From: Candidatus Thorarchaeota archaeon
GTDB lineage: Archaea; Asgardarchaeota; Thorarchaeia; Thorarchaeales; Thorarchaeaceae
Assembly (NCBI GenBank): GCA_003345545.1
Contig: PRDH01000003.1
Span: 17,413-81,412 of the forward strand
DNA: 64,000 nt
Direction: 5' to 3'
The translations under genes and the position numbers were made by a program. A model generated the notes under the pieces. It did no database searches. It was not told where the DNA came from and saw only the letters and a list, made by a program, of their open reading frames with translations. Of the stretch, positions 63,663 to 64,000 are shown piece by piece (positions within the stretch are counted from its first letter, which is position 1; each line of letters opens with the position of its first letter).

Positions 63663-64000
63663 TCATGACCCCTTTTCGAGATAGCCGTTCTCGAAATACC
63701 AGTCGATTGCTCTCCGGAAGCCATCCGCCATCGTGACTCTCGGCGCCCAATCCAGAAGCCGCTTTGCCTTCTCATTCGTGTATACCCTCTCAGAACCCAT
63801 CATATCCACAGATTTTGGATGCCAAAAGAATGTCATCTTCTTGCGATTCTTTATGGGGCTTAGCAGAGCTATTCCGAACTTTGCAACTGCTCCCGGAACG
63901 CGGAGTCGCGGCGGTTTCACTCCAAGGTGTCTGGTCGACACCTCGACAAACTCCTGCCAACTCATTGATTCGTCAGGGCAAAGAATGATTGTCTGGTTGA
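63663..64000 (-). CDS. NAD-dependent epimerase/dehydratase family protein, C-terminal part
   Basis: The frame is open to the right edge (NQTIILCPDES precedes the Met at 63965), so the gene continues outside the window and only its last 112 residues or so are seen. VEVSTRHLGVKPPRLRVPG and the tail YTNEKAKRLLDWAPRVTMAD with GFRRAIDWYFENGYL are characteristic of extended short-chain dehydrogenases acting on nucleotide sugars or 3-beta-hydroxysteroid-like substrates. The N-terminal Rossmann motif and the catalytic Tyr-Lys are off-window, so the reaction cannot be assigned. It heads the transcript shared with the lactate permease and radical SAM genes. Confidence 0.85.
   Translation of the reverse strand, partial: NQTIILCPDESMSWQEFVEVSTRHLGVKPPRLRVPGAVAKFGIALLSPIKNRKKMTFFWHPKSVDMMGSERVYTNEKAKRLLDWAPRVTMADGFRRAIDWYFENGYLEKGS

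Overview
The window looks like a piece of an Asgard archaeal chromosome, probably Thorarchaeia-like; the rank below Asgard is inference. Archaeal signs read directly are a TATA-binding protein, TTTATATA-type promoter boxes (some at leaderless spacing), a geranylgeranyl reductase, a tungsten-type aldehyde:ferredoxin oxidoreductase, an archaeal-type glycogen debranching enzyme and an FPRT-type asparaginyl-tRNA synthetase. Asgard signs are a Rab/Ras-like small-GTPase domain on a long N-terminal extension, several proteins that look longin/roadblock-like, and Ig-like, sequon-rich surface proteins with one C-terminal membrane anchor. I saw no rRNA, tRNA, CRISPR array or insertion sequence.

Layout. 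1-3267: a 5'-truncated PEP-dikinase-type enzyme, a CrtC/AttH-like lipocalin-fold protein and a histidine phosphatase, all forward. 3329-15482: a 1185-aa probable surface-layer protein, glycogen debranching enzyme, an MFS permease, bacterial-type GTP cyclohydrolase II, an F420-hydrogenase-beta-like iron-sulfur protein, an Ig-repeat surface protein and a longin-like/zinc-ribbon protein. 15506-20272: an MFS permease fused to a helix-hairpin-helix domain, divergent from an operon of two longin-like/winged-helix proteins and a MinD-type ATPase. 20277-35787: mostly metabolic genes (aldehyde oxidoreductase with a 49-aa partner, GDPD, geranylgeranyl reductase, acyl-CoA ligase, PRPP-dependent transferase), polytopic membrane proteins, the degenerate GTPase, and three genes broken by nonsense or frameshift lesions.

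36094-49306 is a 13-kb ABC-exporter operon: ATPase, FtsX-like permeases A and B, a second ATPase carrying an AbrB-like domain, a 78-aa membrane protein, and a diverged second copy of permeases A and B. It is followed by a 100-residue Lys/Ala/Thr histone-H1-like protein ending in a strong hairpin, then AsnRS and another surface protein. 53445-57697 holds small membrane proteins, a hydrolase, a two-lobed retropepsin-like protein and an arsenic locus (arsM coupled to an unannotated 47-aa Cys/His peptide, divergent from a cysteine-rich PadR regulator), then tbp. 57835-64000 runs on the minus strand: site-2 protease, old-yellow-enzyme-type oxidoreductase, radical SAM protein, LctP-type permease and the end of a sugar/steroid-type epimerase.

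The best candidates for undescribed systems are the longin/winged-helix/MinD operon with its divergent MFS-HhH fusion, the duplicated FtsX/AbrB-ATPase exporter operon, and the coupled small peptide of the arsM-PadR locus. Several small genes under 60 codons (20277-20417, 22811-22960, 56419-56562) were found by reading the gaps.
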